Source of the DNA: Cladobotryum mycophilum
Lineage: Eukaryota > Ascomycota > Sordariomycetes > Hypocreales > Hypocreaceae
Direction of reading: 5' to 3'
DNA: 64,000 nt
Assembly: GCA_036429605.1 (NCBI GenBank)
Contig: JAVFKD010000013.1
Coordinates: 434,001 to 498,000, forward strand
In this document: in pieces, positions 11,001 to 23,361 of the stretch
Layout: each line of letters opens with the position of its first letter
Position numbering within the stretch: the stretch's first letter is position 1
Notes under the pieces: generated by a model
What the model saw: the letters and a program-made list of their open reading frames with translations, nothing else
Told to the model about the DNA's origin: nothing
Database searches by the model: none
Translations under genes and position numbers: made by a program

Positions 11001-12766
11001 AGATTGATTACCTTGGCTTATCTTGTAGTAACTTTTTGCTGCATTTTGCGCGCGACATTAGCATTCCAACAACAAGGGCGAGTGAGATATTCAAGCATGC
11101 AGATGTCGTTCTGTTCCAGCGCACCAGCAGTTTGGATATTACACTAGCGGCCACAAAACAGACCTCCTTGGACAAGAACAACTCGCTGGATCTTGGAATT
11201 TCCACGGGCTGGAATTCCATAACGAGCTGCGAAGTCCGGGTAAAGCCAGCTACAGGTGGTCTCCGTTTTCTGACAAAGGAAGCCAAGATTGTGGACTCAT
11301 CTGTAGAGTTTGCGAAATCCCCCGAAGCTGGCGTTTTTTGCTTTGGTGCTATCGATACCAACACCTTGGTGACATTGCGATTCCCCTACTCTGTGGAACA
11401 AGATGTAGCGGATGTTTTTGCCAAGGTCGAAGCTACCTATGTCACGGAATCGGGCGAGACATTTTACGTTGCCAAGTCGTTGACGATTCCCGTGTCCCTA
11501 GCACTCGGTGTCAACGTGCAAGATGTCTTTAAGCACCACTCTCTCTTTTCCCGATTCAATGTTTCTACGGCGAGCTCAAGCCCCTTGCGGCTGTACAAGA
11601 GCGAGCTACTCAAGTCTGATCTCTTTGAGTCTGCCTTTGGCGTAGCCCCTTCGAATACCATTACCATCTTTCCCAGGCAGCCAGCCAGTTTGCTCTACCG
11701 CGTCAAGAGAAAGCCGGAAGCCAAGGTGGCCAAACCGTCCGCCAAGACCATGTACTTGAAGCTGCATTACAGTTTGCTAGAAACTGAGGTGGAAGAGCGC
11801 ATCAAAGTGTCGCTAAACGCGGCGCTCGAGACTACGCCGCTAAAGGAGTACTCCAAGCTGATTGCGGCCTCTGTGCTGGGCGAGGTGAGGAATCGGATCC
11901 AGCCTAGGGATTTGGAGCGTGCTGCGTTGACGGGAGAGGTGACGACGTCGTATCTGGAGGACGTATCATGGGAGAATCACTTTGATGGGATTGGACGGCC
12001 TGTTGGGTTGGAGGGTGACGATGGCTCTACGGATCTCACAGGGTTTCTTCAAAACTGGCTGAAAAACAACTCTCGCATATCTATCCCTTGGGCTAGCACT
12101 TCCGAGCCATCCTCTATTCTCATTCCGGTCGAGATTCCCTCCCTGTCCATTGTCCACACAACGGATATCCGTCTACAGAAACCTCTGCCTAGTCCGGTAG
12201 ACGGCCAGACGGGCACGCCGGTTGTCTGCACGAATCAAATGCTCCCTGCTACGCTACACCTCAAGTGGACGCGCATCTGGGACACGGAATCGCAGCAGAG
12301 CAACGACCAGGAGTTTAGCTACGAGGTCACGGCGCCGGCGGATACGTGGCTCCTCGGCGGTCGCCGGAAGGGGCATTTCGTGATCCCCGGCATGTCGCTC
12401 TCCTCCCCGCTAGAGGACATGTCCTCGACGACGGAGACGGAGGCCGAGATTCCGCTGGTGCTCATCCCCCTGAGGGAAGGGTGGCTGCCCTACCCGACGG
12501 TCGAGATTCGGGAGATTGTCATGGCGGCCGATCCCGAGGTGAACCAGGCGGGGCAGGGGTGCGAGGTGGACCTGCGGAACTTGGGGGAGACGGTCAAGGT
12601 GGTGGGCAACAGGAGCGGGGTGACGGTTAGTTTGGATGCGAGCGGGCCGGGGGGGGGCCATTGGTGTTTGAGAGTGAGGGGTTGGCAGGGTTTGAGGGGA
12701 GGGTGGTTGTATGATGAGGATGATGGAAGGGATGACGGTGGTGGATGGTGGATGGTGGATGAATAG
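8031..12766 (+). CDS. TRS130: TRAPPII tethering complex subunit Trs130 / TRAPPC10 (C-terminus frame-shifted)
   Basis: Subunit of the TRAPPII complex, which activates Rab11/Ypt31-type GTPases in late-Golgi trafficking. Exons are 8031..8064, 8115..10933 and 10979..12766. Exon 1 encodes only MEQQSSTSTVT and rests on a clean GTGAGG donor and GCAG acceptor that restore the frame to EYFDPHDVYKLLAPGLVPRL. The N-terminal region (first ~600 residues) holds the TRAPPC10 N-terminal signature around LPGWNFCTFFMLKEGLARGF; a helical middle and the beta-rich C-terminal TRAPPC10 region follow. As written the protein is 1546 residues and ends in an unlikely Gly/Trp/Asp-rich tail. Adding one G to the G9 run at 12649-12657 would instead give an ending GPLVFESEGLAGFEGRVVV with a stop at 12712-12714. 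The native end is probably there. Confidence 0.93.
12649..12657 (+). other. G9 run, probable one-base frame break in Trs130
   Basis: Nine consecutive G bases inside the last 25 codons. With ten, the frame enters a plausible tail that stops at 12712; with nine, it reads through low-complexity DNA to 12766. This is either a sequencing error or a real length variant. Confidence 0.6.
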
Positions 12767-13123
12767 TAGGAATGGTAGGAATGGTAGGAATGCGGGTATG
12801 AATCAAGAGAGAAGAGTTAATAAAGCAGCATGAGTCGTGATGAATGAAAACAGTCATCTATTTAAGCGCCGTGGGGGTGACTGGAATGTGATGTGCATGG
12901 ATCTAGACGCCAAAGGCTTTGACTTTCGGCAGCCCTTGTTTAAGACTCATGGATGGGGCAAGGGGAGTTTGATCATCCGGAAAGCCACGGCTGGGTGAGA
13001 GATGGAATACGAAGTAGTGAAAGCTGTGTTACGTAGGGGGTGATAACGTGTCATATTCATAGCAGTTATTCGTCACACCGGGGGGGATGTGTATGGACTA
13101 TATGAGGGAAGGGGAATGTAGAT

Positions 13124-13141
13124 GGGGGGGGGGGGGGGGGG
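13124..13141 (+). repeat. Poly-G run (18 G)
   Basis: Eighteen consecutive G bases. Such a run is hard to sequence and may fold as a G-quadruplex when single-stranded. Confidence 0.9.
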
Positions 13142-13428
13142 TTACAAGTACATTCCAACTGTTTATGGCTTGTATTCTGCGTAGCAGGGGGTATAGATGA
13201 CCCCCCGTACGTATATTTCATGCTGTCACACGGCATACAAGGCCACATACGCATACATACAGCATACATACAGCAATGCATATAGCGCTGCATACAGAAG
13301 TGCATACGACATACATGTAAATGCGACATGTACACAATGCAACCGACATACGTACAATCTACACGATGATGCAGGATGCAAACATGGTTGCATTAGAGTC
13401 ATAGCCGGAGGTCCAGCTGTACATCCAA

Positions 13429-13465
13429 CATGCATCAACATGCATCAACATGCATCAACATGCAT
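13429..13465 (+). repeat. Decamer tandem repeat, CATGCATCAA type
   Basis: Almost four tandem copies of the 10-mer CATGCATCAA, inside a longer stretch rich in CATAC and CATGCAT words (about 13,210-13,560). Confidence 0.85.
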
Positions 13466-13983
13466 ACGGTTTACATACGACTTACATACGGTTTACTCCG
13501 TACATGCCACACATGCCATACATTAGTACTATGGAGTATATACGAAGCACATACCATTTGCATGCCACTTACATGCCAATCCTCCGCTGTACAGAATAGT
13601 CCGCACATGCCCATGCTCCATCCCACAGCCATGTATTACACACCAGCATATTGCATGATCTACAATAATCCCAGGGTCCAACCGCCAGCAACACAGATAG
13701 CTGCAACACCTCACACCATCTAGATGGGACTTCCCTTTCCCGCCCCCCTTTTTTCCTTTCCCTTTTCCCTTTCTCTCTCTCTCTCTCTCTCTTTTTGTCT
13801 CTCTATCTCCCCCCCTCTCCCAACAAAAACCATGATCCAGCACCTCGAGTACATTATCCATGCCCCCTTTTATTCGACTCCATTACACAACTTCTTTCCC
13901 CACCATACATCAGTACTAGATATAGTAGATAGATAGCCATATACCTTATACCATGTACACCACGCTACTATTCCTCATGCTTG

Positions 13984-14068
13984 GTACATACATACATACA
14001 TACATACATACATACATACATACATACATACATACATACATACATACATACATACATACATACATACA

Positions 14069-14097
<29 letters not shown>
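13984..14097 (+). repeat. TACA tetranucleotide microsatellite
   Basis: Uninterrupted (TACA)n of about 28 units, the longest pure microsatellite in the window. It produces long His-Thr-Tyr-Ile and Met-Tyr-Val-Cys frames on both strands that are not genes. The exact length should be treated as uncertain. Confidence 0.95.
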
Positions 14098-14099
<2 letters not shown>

Positions 14100-14467
14100 C
14101 TGCATGCATTGCGCGATCAGAACATATTCCCATTTCCCTTTTATAAACATCCTCTTTCTTTGTAACTCAATGATATTTGTAATTAAATTTTCCAATCAAT
14201 TTATATATTTACACCGACCCTACCATTCCATCACATCAAGGGTCTTACCCACCACCCTCTTGCTGTGGAAGCATCCATGTGTGTCTAGACTCTTATCTCA
14301 CCAACCTTGTCCTATCACCACCACCAACAAATATCAAGCATCCAGCATCAAAGTATCAATTATCACCATCACCCGTTAATATCACACATCCATCACATTC
14401 ATCACACTTGTTACCCATCACATCGCACAATGCCCAACCCCCACTCAAGCAAACAAATCCACATCCC

Positions 14468-14560
14468 ACACATATCCATCCATCCATCCATCCAACCCAT
14501 CCAATCCATCCAATCCATCCAATCCATCCAATCCATCCAATCCATTCAGTCTATTCAGTC
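14468..14560 (+). repeat. CCAT / ATCCAATCC tandem repeats
   Basis: A short CCAT tetranucleotide run passes into six or so copies of an ATCCAATCC-like decamer, then into ATTCAGTC variants. It has the structure of a minisatellite decaying at its 3' edge. Confidence 0.85.
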
Positions 14561-15635
14561 CATTCAGCCCAACCCCCTCATCTGTCCAACCCCAAAAAAA
14601 CAAAACCTCGCCATCGACCCCAGGAATGAGTACATACTCTGCGATAGAACCCCCTCTCTCTTACATGCAACCTGCATCCTGCATCATGCACTACCACCCC
14701 TCTCCACTCAAACAGCCCACTCATCCCGCATGCATCACCCCAGCCGTACCAACACCGCATCCGCATTGCATGCCATTCATTCATCCATCCATTCTCAAGC
14801 ACTGCACATCAAACAGGCATCACATACCAACAAAAGGCATTACAAATCAGGCATCACAATCCAGGCATCGCACATCAACCCACATCCAGCAACACCAATC
14901 AAATTCCGCATCAAGCACTCAGCATCACCCAGTACCACCCAATACCACTCAATGCCACCTAGCACCCCTAAAAAAAAACAACTCCCCAAATCACCCCCAT
15001 CCCATCCCATCCTATCCTATCCCATCATATTCCATTCCATCTCATCCTATTCCATCATAGTAAAACCCCCAAAAACCTAAGCGAACCACCCCTCCAAGAT
15101 GTACTCCCACCTACTTTACCAACTCCTATCAGCTCCCATCAACTCCCATCTGCCCAACCCAAACCTACACAACATTCCACCACAAAAGACACAAACCCTC
15201 CAAAATCTCTCTCACTTGACTCACTCACTATAATTTCAACATCATATTAAATTCGTATTTCTCAGATATGACTATCCTAATATCAGACGCACCTACCTAC
15301 CTACCTACCTAACCCGCCTAATAGCAACGCAACGCAACGCAAAACCCAACTCCCCCCCTTTTTCTGTCCCTTTTCCTTATCCTACCTTGCCTTACTCCAT
15401 GAACAAATCCTTGCCCCCTCCCCCTCCCCCATTCCCCTTCCCTCTTCTGTCTCTCCATTATTCCACCCACGGCCAAGAGGGGGCGTATCAAAAAAGCACC
15501 GCCAGTCATCAAATACCAAAAAATGCTGTCACACCACACCACACCAGCGGTGCTTTTCAACACACACACACACACATACCCTCTCCCCAAATACCCCCAT
15601 CCCATCCCATCCCAACCACCCAAACCCACAACAAA

Positions 15636-17547
15636 TCACTCCACAGCCCTCGCCCTCATCCTAATCTCAATAGGCCTCTTCTCCACCAACACAAACACCC
15701 TCAAGTCCTCCCACCTAACCCTCTTCTCCCGCTCCGCCACGGCCTCCATGTCAAACGCCCACACCAGCTTCGACACAATGAGCCGCAGCTCCGCCCACGC
15801 GAGGGGCTGCCCGACGCAGGACCTGGGGCCCAGGCTAAAGGCCTGCATGGCCTGGCGGCGGTCGTCGCGGAAGGGCGAGTCGGGTGCGTCATTGCTCCCC
15901 GGGAGCCATCGCTCCGGGAGGAAGGAGTCCGGCTCGTGGAAGTGCGCTGGGTCGCGGTTCATGGTGTAAGCCTGGATGGCGACGGATGTCTATTTTTTTT
16001 TAGTGTTAAATGAGCAAATTTAAAAAAAGAAGATCAAGAAAATAAAAGTATAAAAAAAAGAATCATGTTGGAAATTGATTGTATCAGGGGCATATACTTA
16101 CTCCTCCTGGAAGCCAAGTCCCACACACCCTCCTACCACCCACAGGAACCCTCCTGGGCAGCATAAACGGAATAGGCGGGCAGAGCCTCAGCCCTTCCCT
16201 CAGCACAGCATCTAGATACGGAAGCGTGCGTAGCCCGTCTAGCGTAATATCTTCTAGCGACGCAAACTGCCCGCGCACCTCGCGGGCCAGCGCCTCCAGC
16301 TTGTCCGGGTTGTTCACCAGATAGTTGATGGTGCCCGACAGCGTCGTGGCCGTCGTCTCGCTCCCAGCAATAGTCAGGATCATAAACGTGGAGCTGATCT
16401 CGCTCATGGGGACGTCGTGCTGGCCGATGCCGCGCATCACGTGCGACATGATGTCCGGGTGCTTGACTTCCATGTTGATCCGGCGGTGCACCCTGTCGTC
16501 AATCTGCTGGTAGTGGTCCATCTGCATCTTCCGCAGGGTGGGCGGTATGCACTTGAGGAGGATGAACTCGCCCACAGGGTAGAGTCGCGCCGCCGCCACG
16601 AAGGCGGCTACCTTCATGCTGTTGAAGAGGAGGGCGATCCAAGGGTGATACTTGGCGTGCAGAAGACAGTTGAACGGCTCGCCGAACCCTAAATCGCCAA
16701 AAATGTCAAACGTGGTAAAGTTGAGCCAGGGAACAATGTCAATGGTGGCCGCCTCCTCCTTCTCCTTCTCCTTCTCCTCCCCTTCCTTGGAGGACGTCTT
16801 CTTCCGCTGCTGCTGCTGCTCGGCTATGACGTCGCGTAACCGATCGACCAAGAGGTTAACGTAAAGCTGTATAGCTCTCTCCTGGTCCCTCAGAGCACTA
16901 GCCGAAAACCCGGGCAGGATGATCTTGCGTATGCGGCCATGCTTCTCCGGCTCAATGGCCGTGACAATGGACGTGGGCAAGCCGGGCTGGTTCCCCCACC
17001 AGACCGAGTCCTTCAGGAACTGCTGCTGCTGGTGCTGGTGCGGCTGGTGCTGGAGAATCTCCCTCCAGCTCTCCTCGCTGGCAAACGACACCTCGTTGGG
17101 GGCGATGCGGACCACGGGGCCATACTTGCGATGAAGCTCCTGGATGTCGTGCAACATGGAACCCTTGATGATGCCCCATGCCAGCGGCAGCCTTGAGGCG
17201 GACCAGGCGCGTGGACCTGGGATTTTGGCGAGCGGATGAATAAAGAGGTTGTTGATGATTCGAAATAGTCGGTACTAAAAAACAAAGATGGGGTTTTCCC
17301 CCCATGGTCAGCCTTTTTTTTTGTTTTTTTGTTTTTGTTTTTACAAGTATGAAAGTGGGTTGTTTTTGTTGGTAATGGCTAGATGCCAACCCTCCGGGGG
17401 GGACGAGGAGGGGAGGGGGAAACGGCATCAAGGTCGTCATCATCAACATCAACATCATCGTTGTCTTCGTACCCCGAATAATACCAAGAGGACGGCAGTT
17501 ATTAACCGGCCTGAAGGCAGGAAATGCCATCCCTCACTGGTAGCCAT
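15636..17547 (-). CDS. Cytochrome P450 monooxygenase
   Basis: Haem-thiolate monooxygenase, probably ER-anchored and active in secondary or xenobiotic metabolism. Exons (in gene order) are 17473..17547, 16102..17274 and 15636..15989, all joining at phase 0 to give 533 residues, a normal length. Exon 1 encodes a hydrophobic N-terminus (RLITAVLLVLFG) that runs straight into YRLFRIINNLFIHPLAKIPG in exon 2, the usual anchor and Pro-rich hinge. Later motifs are HRKYGPVVRIAPNEVSF, the I-helix AGSETTATTLSG, the K-helix E-x-x-R in REGLRLCPP, the PERW motif in exon 3 and the haem loop FSLGPRSCVGQPLAWAE with the Cys ligand. No biosynthetic backbone gene lies nearby, so there is no sign of a cluster. Subfamily and substrate cannot be read from the sequence. 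Confidence 0.93.
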
Positions 17548-19061
17548 GATTTGTTTTACAGAAATGTACTGGTTGAAGAAGTCAAGTGACTGGGCGGGTT
17601 GTAGATTCATCTGAATCAGGGTGAAATGATGATTGGAGCCGTCAGTCTTATTTAAAATAGGGCCCGGTTCCTCAAGGTGTGTCGTCAACCTCGTTTGTGT
17701 GAGAGGGTACAAGTAACAAAAAAAGGAAAAAGAAAAAAAGAAACAAACAGAAACTGGCAGGTTTTTTTTTCTGTCTCCCACTCTCTTACTCTCTCACGTC
17801 TCTCTCTCTGTTGTGTAACTCCTTTCAGAAAGTCTCGTGTCTCGTCGGCCTATTTGCCATGTATTATATGTATGTCCCAATGTCAATCGGTACGCCGACA
17901 CGACCAAGACCATGGTCGGTCCCAGACCTTGCTCATCTCAAGACACCGCCAGTGTTTAAGCCAATGGAATTTCCACTTTTTGTTTTACAGCTGCAGCCCT
18001 CGTCACATACCAGCAGACTGATCCCTCCCACTCTCCCACCCCCGCCTCCAATCGAAGTCTCCCAAAGAGTCGAAGCGAGCCAGTCAAATGTGTCCGGTCG
18101 ATTTAGAACCCTGGTCGTCGTTGCAATCTCAGGTCCGCACCGCCGGTACCGTGCATTTTTAGTTGGGAATATGCAGTACTTCCAGCGGTATAGCGAGAGT
18201 GTGTGTGTGACAAAAAAGGCATGCCAGACCGGGGGAGAGAGAGAGAGAGCCTTGAAAGAAAGGCGGCGGGTATGCGACAGGGAGCCCACGCTTGCGCTTT
18301 AAACCCATGACATTCCTTCCTTCCTTCCTTCCTTTCGGTGTCAAACACCAAACACAGATAACTATCTCTTTTTTTTTTTTGGTCCGAGGGGTGGCCGAAG
18401 GAGAGATAGGACAGGCCCATTGTTCCCAAGTAGCCAAAAGCATGGCATTCCGGAGCACGGAGTCGTAGGGGCATGCATTGGCGAGCTGCGAGATGTATCA
18501 GTAATATCCCGATTTGCGTGGGATTTCTCGTGGCCGTCAGCTTGGGGGAGGGGGGAAGGGACCTGGAAGCTGGGTACGGAGCCTGGGTAGTGGGACCCGG
18601 GAGGAGCTGGAAGATTGGACTCCTCTGTCTCTGCTTGCCATGTGCGTCGGCCGTCAGCTTATTCCACCACGACCACGCGTAGTGCAGTCCACTCCATCAC
18701 GGACGGAGCACCAGGTGGCATTACCGAGCCATCTCAGGTAATAGTTGATAATAAAAGAAAGTGGAAGGGGGGAGGAGGGGGAGGGAGAGGAGGAGAGTAA
18801 GTTTGTCCAAAGACCCGAAGCACGCGGCGGTCTCCCCGATGTCGAGAATCCTCCTCATGGGCTCTCTCTCTCAAGGCGAGCCCGAGAGCAGAAAAAGGTT
18901 TGGCGGTTACCTAGAGATGGACCCAAGGTAAGGGTCAGGCGAGTTTGTGCGTACCATGCGCAGAAGTGCGGAGTTATCATGTACCATGTAACAAGTCTCA
19001 CGTAGCCCTGCAAGATTTGAAGCAATAAAACCAGGGATCATATTCCTGCCCCCATGCCATG

Positions 19062-19088
19062 CAGGAGCAGCAGCAGCAGCAGCAGCAG
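19062..19088 (+). repeat. CAG trinucleotide repeat
   Basis: About nine AGC/CAG units in non-coding DNA. Confidence 0.85.
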
Positions 19089-20592
19089 CCTCAGCGGTTC
19101 ATGGAAGGAGGAAAAGGAAAAAGGAAAGAAAAAAACCGTTAGATTGTGGTTCCAAGTTCTCCATCCAATCGTCACCAGGTTCTTTTTTTTTGTTTCCTTT
19201 CTTTCCCTCTCCGCGTCGTTGGTTCTTGCCTATTTTTTCCCTCTTGCCATGTGCCTCTCTCACGTGGTCACCTTTTCTCCATAAGTTAGTTTGGGGAAGG
19301 TGCAACGCGCACAAGGCAAAAAAAGCAGGGCAGGCGCGCCGTCTATCCCATCTTTTATTCCGCCTCACCCTCAACTTGTCCGCATTCACATCTAGTCGCT
19401 AGAGTACCTTGGCATTTTGGATGTCATCAAACAAAACAAAAACAATTAAACAAAAAGCGAGATAAAAGACGTTAACTCTCTTTGGTTAAACGCGCCCCTT
19501 CAATAGCCGTGTGGCAATTTTGTTCCCCCCTTATAGCACCTCTACATACTAACGACGTCACACACCATCCACATCACACCATCAAGATTAAGACCAAAAA
19601 AAGAAACCGATAGAAACAAATATCGACTTTGTGCATAAAAAGCTACGATGTTAGTTCCATCATTAGCCGCTTCGGTAGATTTGGAGGCTGTGCCATCCCA
19701 AGGCACACAACACACCTCCGATGCATAACATGATGACGTCGCATGCCCCCTTCTCATCTCACATCATGCTAACTACATGCCTACTACTACTCCTACAGTC
19801 GATCAACAGTTTCAGCCCTGAAGATCCGAAAACATGACTGGCAAACAGGGCAAATTGACGTTGAACACAGTCAGCTCTTTGACTGTGCTAATTTATGAAT
19901 AAACAATCATTAATACTATAGTAATTTTTGAACCATCACCAAATCTCTCAAAAAGGTAAAATCATAATGTAGTAGGTAGAGAACCTCATTTCAACCATCA
20001 AAATTATCTAGGCTGGCCCTCCCATAAACCACATGTCAACATAAAGATATTGATAATTTTTCCCCACTTGTCATCATCAACACACTGCCATACACAAAAA
20101 AAAGCATGGCCCCCGTGAGCCTTATATACAGCCAAGGTAAAAAGAAAGGTTTCCTCCTCTTTTATAGTGTTTTGCTGTCGTTTTTCTGTTCCTGTGCCAT
20201 TTCATGCCATGCCATGCTCTCCCGTCTCTAGTTCGCTGCCCCATGGAAGAAAATAAGTTCCGAGCAAGAAAATCACTCCCAAACGCCCAATTGATATGCT
20301 CACTTTGGTTCCCTCTCCTGTCATGTGAGTTGGCCGCTCGAGGTAAATATAGAAAGAAAAAGAGAAAGAAAAAAGACAGAAATAATCCCTCAAAAAGCTC
20401 AGATAAAGACGCCCCGCGCAATGATGGATTGGTTGCCAACAAGGCAGCCTGTTGCTGACGCCGAGTATGGGAAACTCCATACGACAAACAGGTAATGTAC
20501 ATTGATAGTAAAAATTTGCGTGCGTTCCGTTCTTTTGTTGCAGAGGTCGTTGCGTTTGCTCGCTCGTGCGTTTCTGAAAATGCGCGTCATGG

Positions 20593-20615
20593 TAGTAGTA
20601 GTAGTAGTAGTAGTA
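20593..20615 (+). repeat. AGT trinucleotide repeat
   Basis: Seven or so tandem AGT units followed by related GTAGTGG and GATAGTAGT words. Confidence 0.8.
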
Positions 20616-21008
20616 GCGGTAGTGGTGTTGTTGATAATGGTGATAGTAGTAATGGTAGTAAAATGCAAACGTATCCAAAGTCTGGGTATCATAAAGCTCA
20701 TATGGGCCGAGAGCCACGTCAATCAAAAGTTCAGTGCTCCCATTGCGACCGAAACGCCGTTGTTACGGCGCAATAGAGCCAAATCGACTCGTGTCGTCTG
20801 TGTTGCTAGAATAGCCTCAAAGTCTAATCCAGATTTCACTGATGCATGCTGAATTACTGCATCATCCAGTTGCTGATTTGGGTCCAGATTGACCCAAGAA
20901 ATGGCATAAAAGGATATCAGAGTGTTGGGACGGCTGGGACGTCCTCGGGTTGTTGTTGTTGTTGTTTTTTCTTCTTCCCCTCCCTCCGTCTATGGTGGTG
21001 GTGGTGGT

Positions 21009-21555
21009 TTATTTCTTGCCTCGGTTTCCGGTCGCCGTTATCTTACTCGTGCTCATGAGGTCGCCAATGTACTTTTGGAGAAACTTGTTGTTGCTGTCGA
21101 GCTTGTCGTGCTCCTCGCGCACTGCCTCGATACGGTTGAAGATGGTGAGGAGTGAATCCTGCAAAGCCTTGGCATGCCTGTTGTCAAAAGAAAGTCAGCT
21201 TACATGTAACCCTAGCAGCGTTGTGACCCTGTTTTACGCACTTTCTCAGCTCTTCGCGTGCTTCCTTGCCCAGCTTATCAATATCCTCGTTTGTCCGTCG
21301 GGGGCTCATGGCTCTGACATCATCAGGGCCAAACTGGGGGTCTACAGGGCCGACTTCAGAGCTGTCGCGAGGGACAACCAGGGGGCCACTGCTCTTCCGA
21401 CTTAGTATGCGGGGGCGCGTGGGGATTGGCTGGTGAATAATGGTCTCGCTCTCATTCTGGTCAGAGGGAGTTGTCGAAGCAGACGAGTCGGATCGTTCGA
21501 TGGGATGACTGTGCTCGACGGAGCCAACCATCTGTGTGTCGTGTTCGTCGGACAT
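21009..21555 (-). CDS. SCOC-type short coiled-coil protein
   Basis: Homologue of the short coiled-coil protein family (SCOC, DUF2205), which in animals binds Arl-type GTPases at the Golgi and takes part in autophagy control. Exons 21242..21555 and 21009..21177 join across a 64-nt intron (donor GTGCGT, acceptor CAACAG) to give 160 residues. The first ~90 residues are Ser/Pro/Asp-rich and probably disordered. The coiled coil begins at NEDIDKLGKEAREELRK and continues in exon 2 through DSLLTIFNRIEAVREEHDKL and NNKFLQKYIGDLM, the conserved C-terminal block. The tail is TSKITATGNRGKK. The extended exon-1 frame through the intron to a stop near 21184 lacks this block and is rejected. The fungal role is inferred only. 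Confidence 0.88.
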
Positions 21556-23313
21556 GATGTGCGTTTGTGTGTTTGTGTTGTACGTATGTGTGCTGCAAGG
21601 CGCGATAGAGAGAAAAATTGGTGGGTAGGCGGGAGAGAAAGTAGTAAGAGAGAGAGTGATATAACTCGGTTAAATGGTAGCGCCAAGTAGCGGAATACTT
21701 GCTGGCGGTATATGCGAAAATAGTCAAGCCTGGCTCGCACAAAAACGAAGGGTCCAAATTGACCTTCCAGTCAGGCACCGGGTAAAGGATTGGTTGGTTG
21801 GTTGGTTGCGTGATAATATGCAAGGTTCGTGGGGTAAGGCTCGCTCAAGAGTTCCTCGGGACACAGTCGAATAATGGTGTGGTGACACCCCTCCAAAAGT
21901 AATTTCTTGATGTAGTGGTGGTAGTAGTGGTGGTGGTATCGTCCAAGGCGGAGATGGTGGTGGTGGTGGTGGTGGTGGTGGTATGAACAGTATTGTTGTC
22001 TGTCTTGCTGGAACCAAAGTGTGGTGGGGGGCGGCGTTGGGAGACGAAAAGGGAGAGCGAATAGCAGGTATGCAAGGTCGCTGTGGGCGGGTAGGTAGGC
22101 AGGTATCCAATCCTATTTGTACAGATAGAGATAACCTTCAACCTTCTCTGATAAGCAAGGGCGAAATGGTCGAGCGTCGTCGGGCAGCGATTTCAGCTGA
22201 TGCAGTTGTGCAAAATAAATAGTTAAGAATGAGAGAGAGAGAAAAAGGAATATGGATTAAAAAGTAAAAAAGGGAGAGAGAAAAAAGATGTAGTAAAACA
22301 AGAATAAAAAGAAGAAGGAATAAAAAATAATAATAAAAAGAGAATCGATAGTGGGAGGCTACCCAAGTTTTTTTTTCCACCAGACCCCTTCCAAGGCGAA
22401 AAAAGGGCACACTCACGAGAGCGACTGGCAAAACTTGGGGGTGGCTATTAATGGGGGTCGAATGAGAGACCGGCAGTCGAAAAATTCAATCCAATGGGTT
22501 ATCCCCTCGCCCAGCAACACTCCGTCAGCGTAGCGTTGATGCGCTGGCGAGAGGATGCAGGTGACCTCGGGCTGTTGCGTTGTCGGCGGTTATTTGTGTA
22601 TGGGCGCAGCAGTGCAAGTGTCTGAAGACAAAAGAGGGAACAGACGACGACAAATAGAAGACGATGGAGGGATGTATCGTCTTGTCCTGTTCTGTTCTGT
22701 TATGTTGTTGTTGGTTGAGAAGTAGAGGATATGCAAAAAGTGTGTGTGAGAGTGTGTGTTGTGTTGTGTTGTAAAAGGTCGAAAGGACAAGGAGATGTCA
22801 GAGTTGTAGTAGATTCAGGTAGGGCGGATTGTCCTCAAGGGGGGGTGGGAGGTGGAGGGTGGAGGATAAGGATGTTTCAAAGTAAGTAAGAGTTGCGTAG
22901 TAGGTACGTAAGTATGTAATCGTTGAATATAAATTGCAAATTGTCAACGCAAGTAACAGGTTCAGGTTCAGGTCGAGTCAAAGTAAAGTAGAGTAGAGAG
23001 TAGAGTCGAGTCGAGGAGGTCGAGTAGGTCGAGTAGGTCGGGACAAAGGACGGGAGTGAGAAAACGAGGAACGGCAACGGCTTCTTGCACAAGGGCGGGT
23101 TTTAGTTTTTTGGCGCGTGGAGAATGGAGAAAGCTGGAAAAGAGGGAAACCCGTCCTCTTTTAGGCGGTCAGCCCCCGAAAGTCGAAAGTGATGGATGAT
23201 GATCTGCCTAGTACTATAGCGTCGGGCGGTCGTAAATGGTAGCGCGTTCGGAGTTGGTGTGTGTGTGAGTGTGTGAGTGTGTGTGTGTGTGTGCATGTAT
23301 GGATGGATGTAGA

Positions 23314-23361
23314 TTGTGGATGTGGATGTGGATGTGGATGTGGATGTGGATGTGGATGTGA
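23314..23361 (+). repeat. GGATGT hexanucleotide repeat
   Basis: Eight or so tandem copies of GGATGT (as TGGATG) next to a GT dinucleotide run at about 23258-23292. Confidence 0.9.

Larger units (their letters stand above)
12767..15635. other. Gene-free microsatellite island
   Basis: About 2.9 kb without a supportable gene, from the 3' end of Trs130 to the 3' end of the P450. It is packed with simple repeats: a G18 run, several families of CATA/CATGCAT words, CT tracts, a long TACA tetranucleotide array and CCATCC/CCAAT-type decamer repeats. Long open frames here (for example 14307-15080) are low-complexity His/Ser/Pro strings created by the repeats. Confidence 0.7.
17548..21008. other. Gene-poor low-complexity spacer
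   Basis: About 3.5 kb between the P450 start and the 3' end of the SCOC-like gene. It contains TTCC (18319-18338) and CAG (19062-19088) repeats, an AGT run (20593-20615), poly-T/poly-A stretches and CT tracts. None of the open frames shows a recognisable domain or splice-linked partner. The first 500 bp or so must hold the P450 promoter. Confidence 0.6.

Noticed and set aside
13968..14195. Long frames of repeated Tyr-Ile-His-Thr or Cys-Met-Tyr-Val
   Set aside because: They are translations of the TACA microsatellite on both strands and have no stop codons only because of the repeat.
14307..15080. 257-codon plus-strand frame
   Set aside because: Its composition is His/Ser/Pro/Ile from CCATCC-type repeats, with no domain and frames open in parallel; it is repeat-driven.
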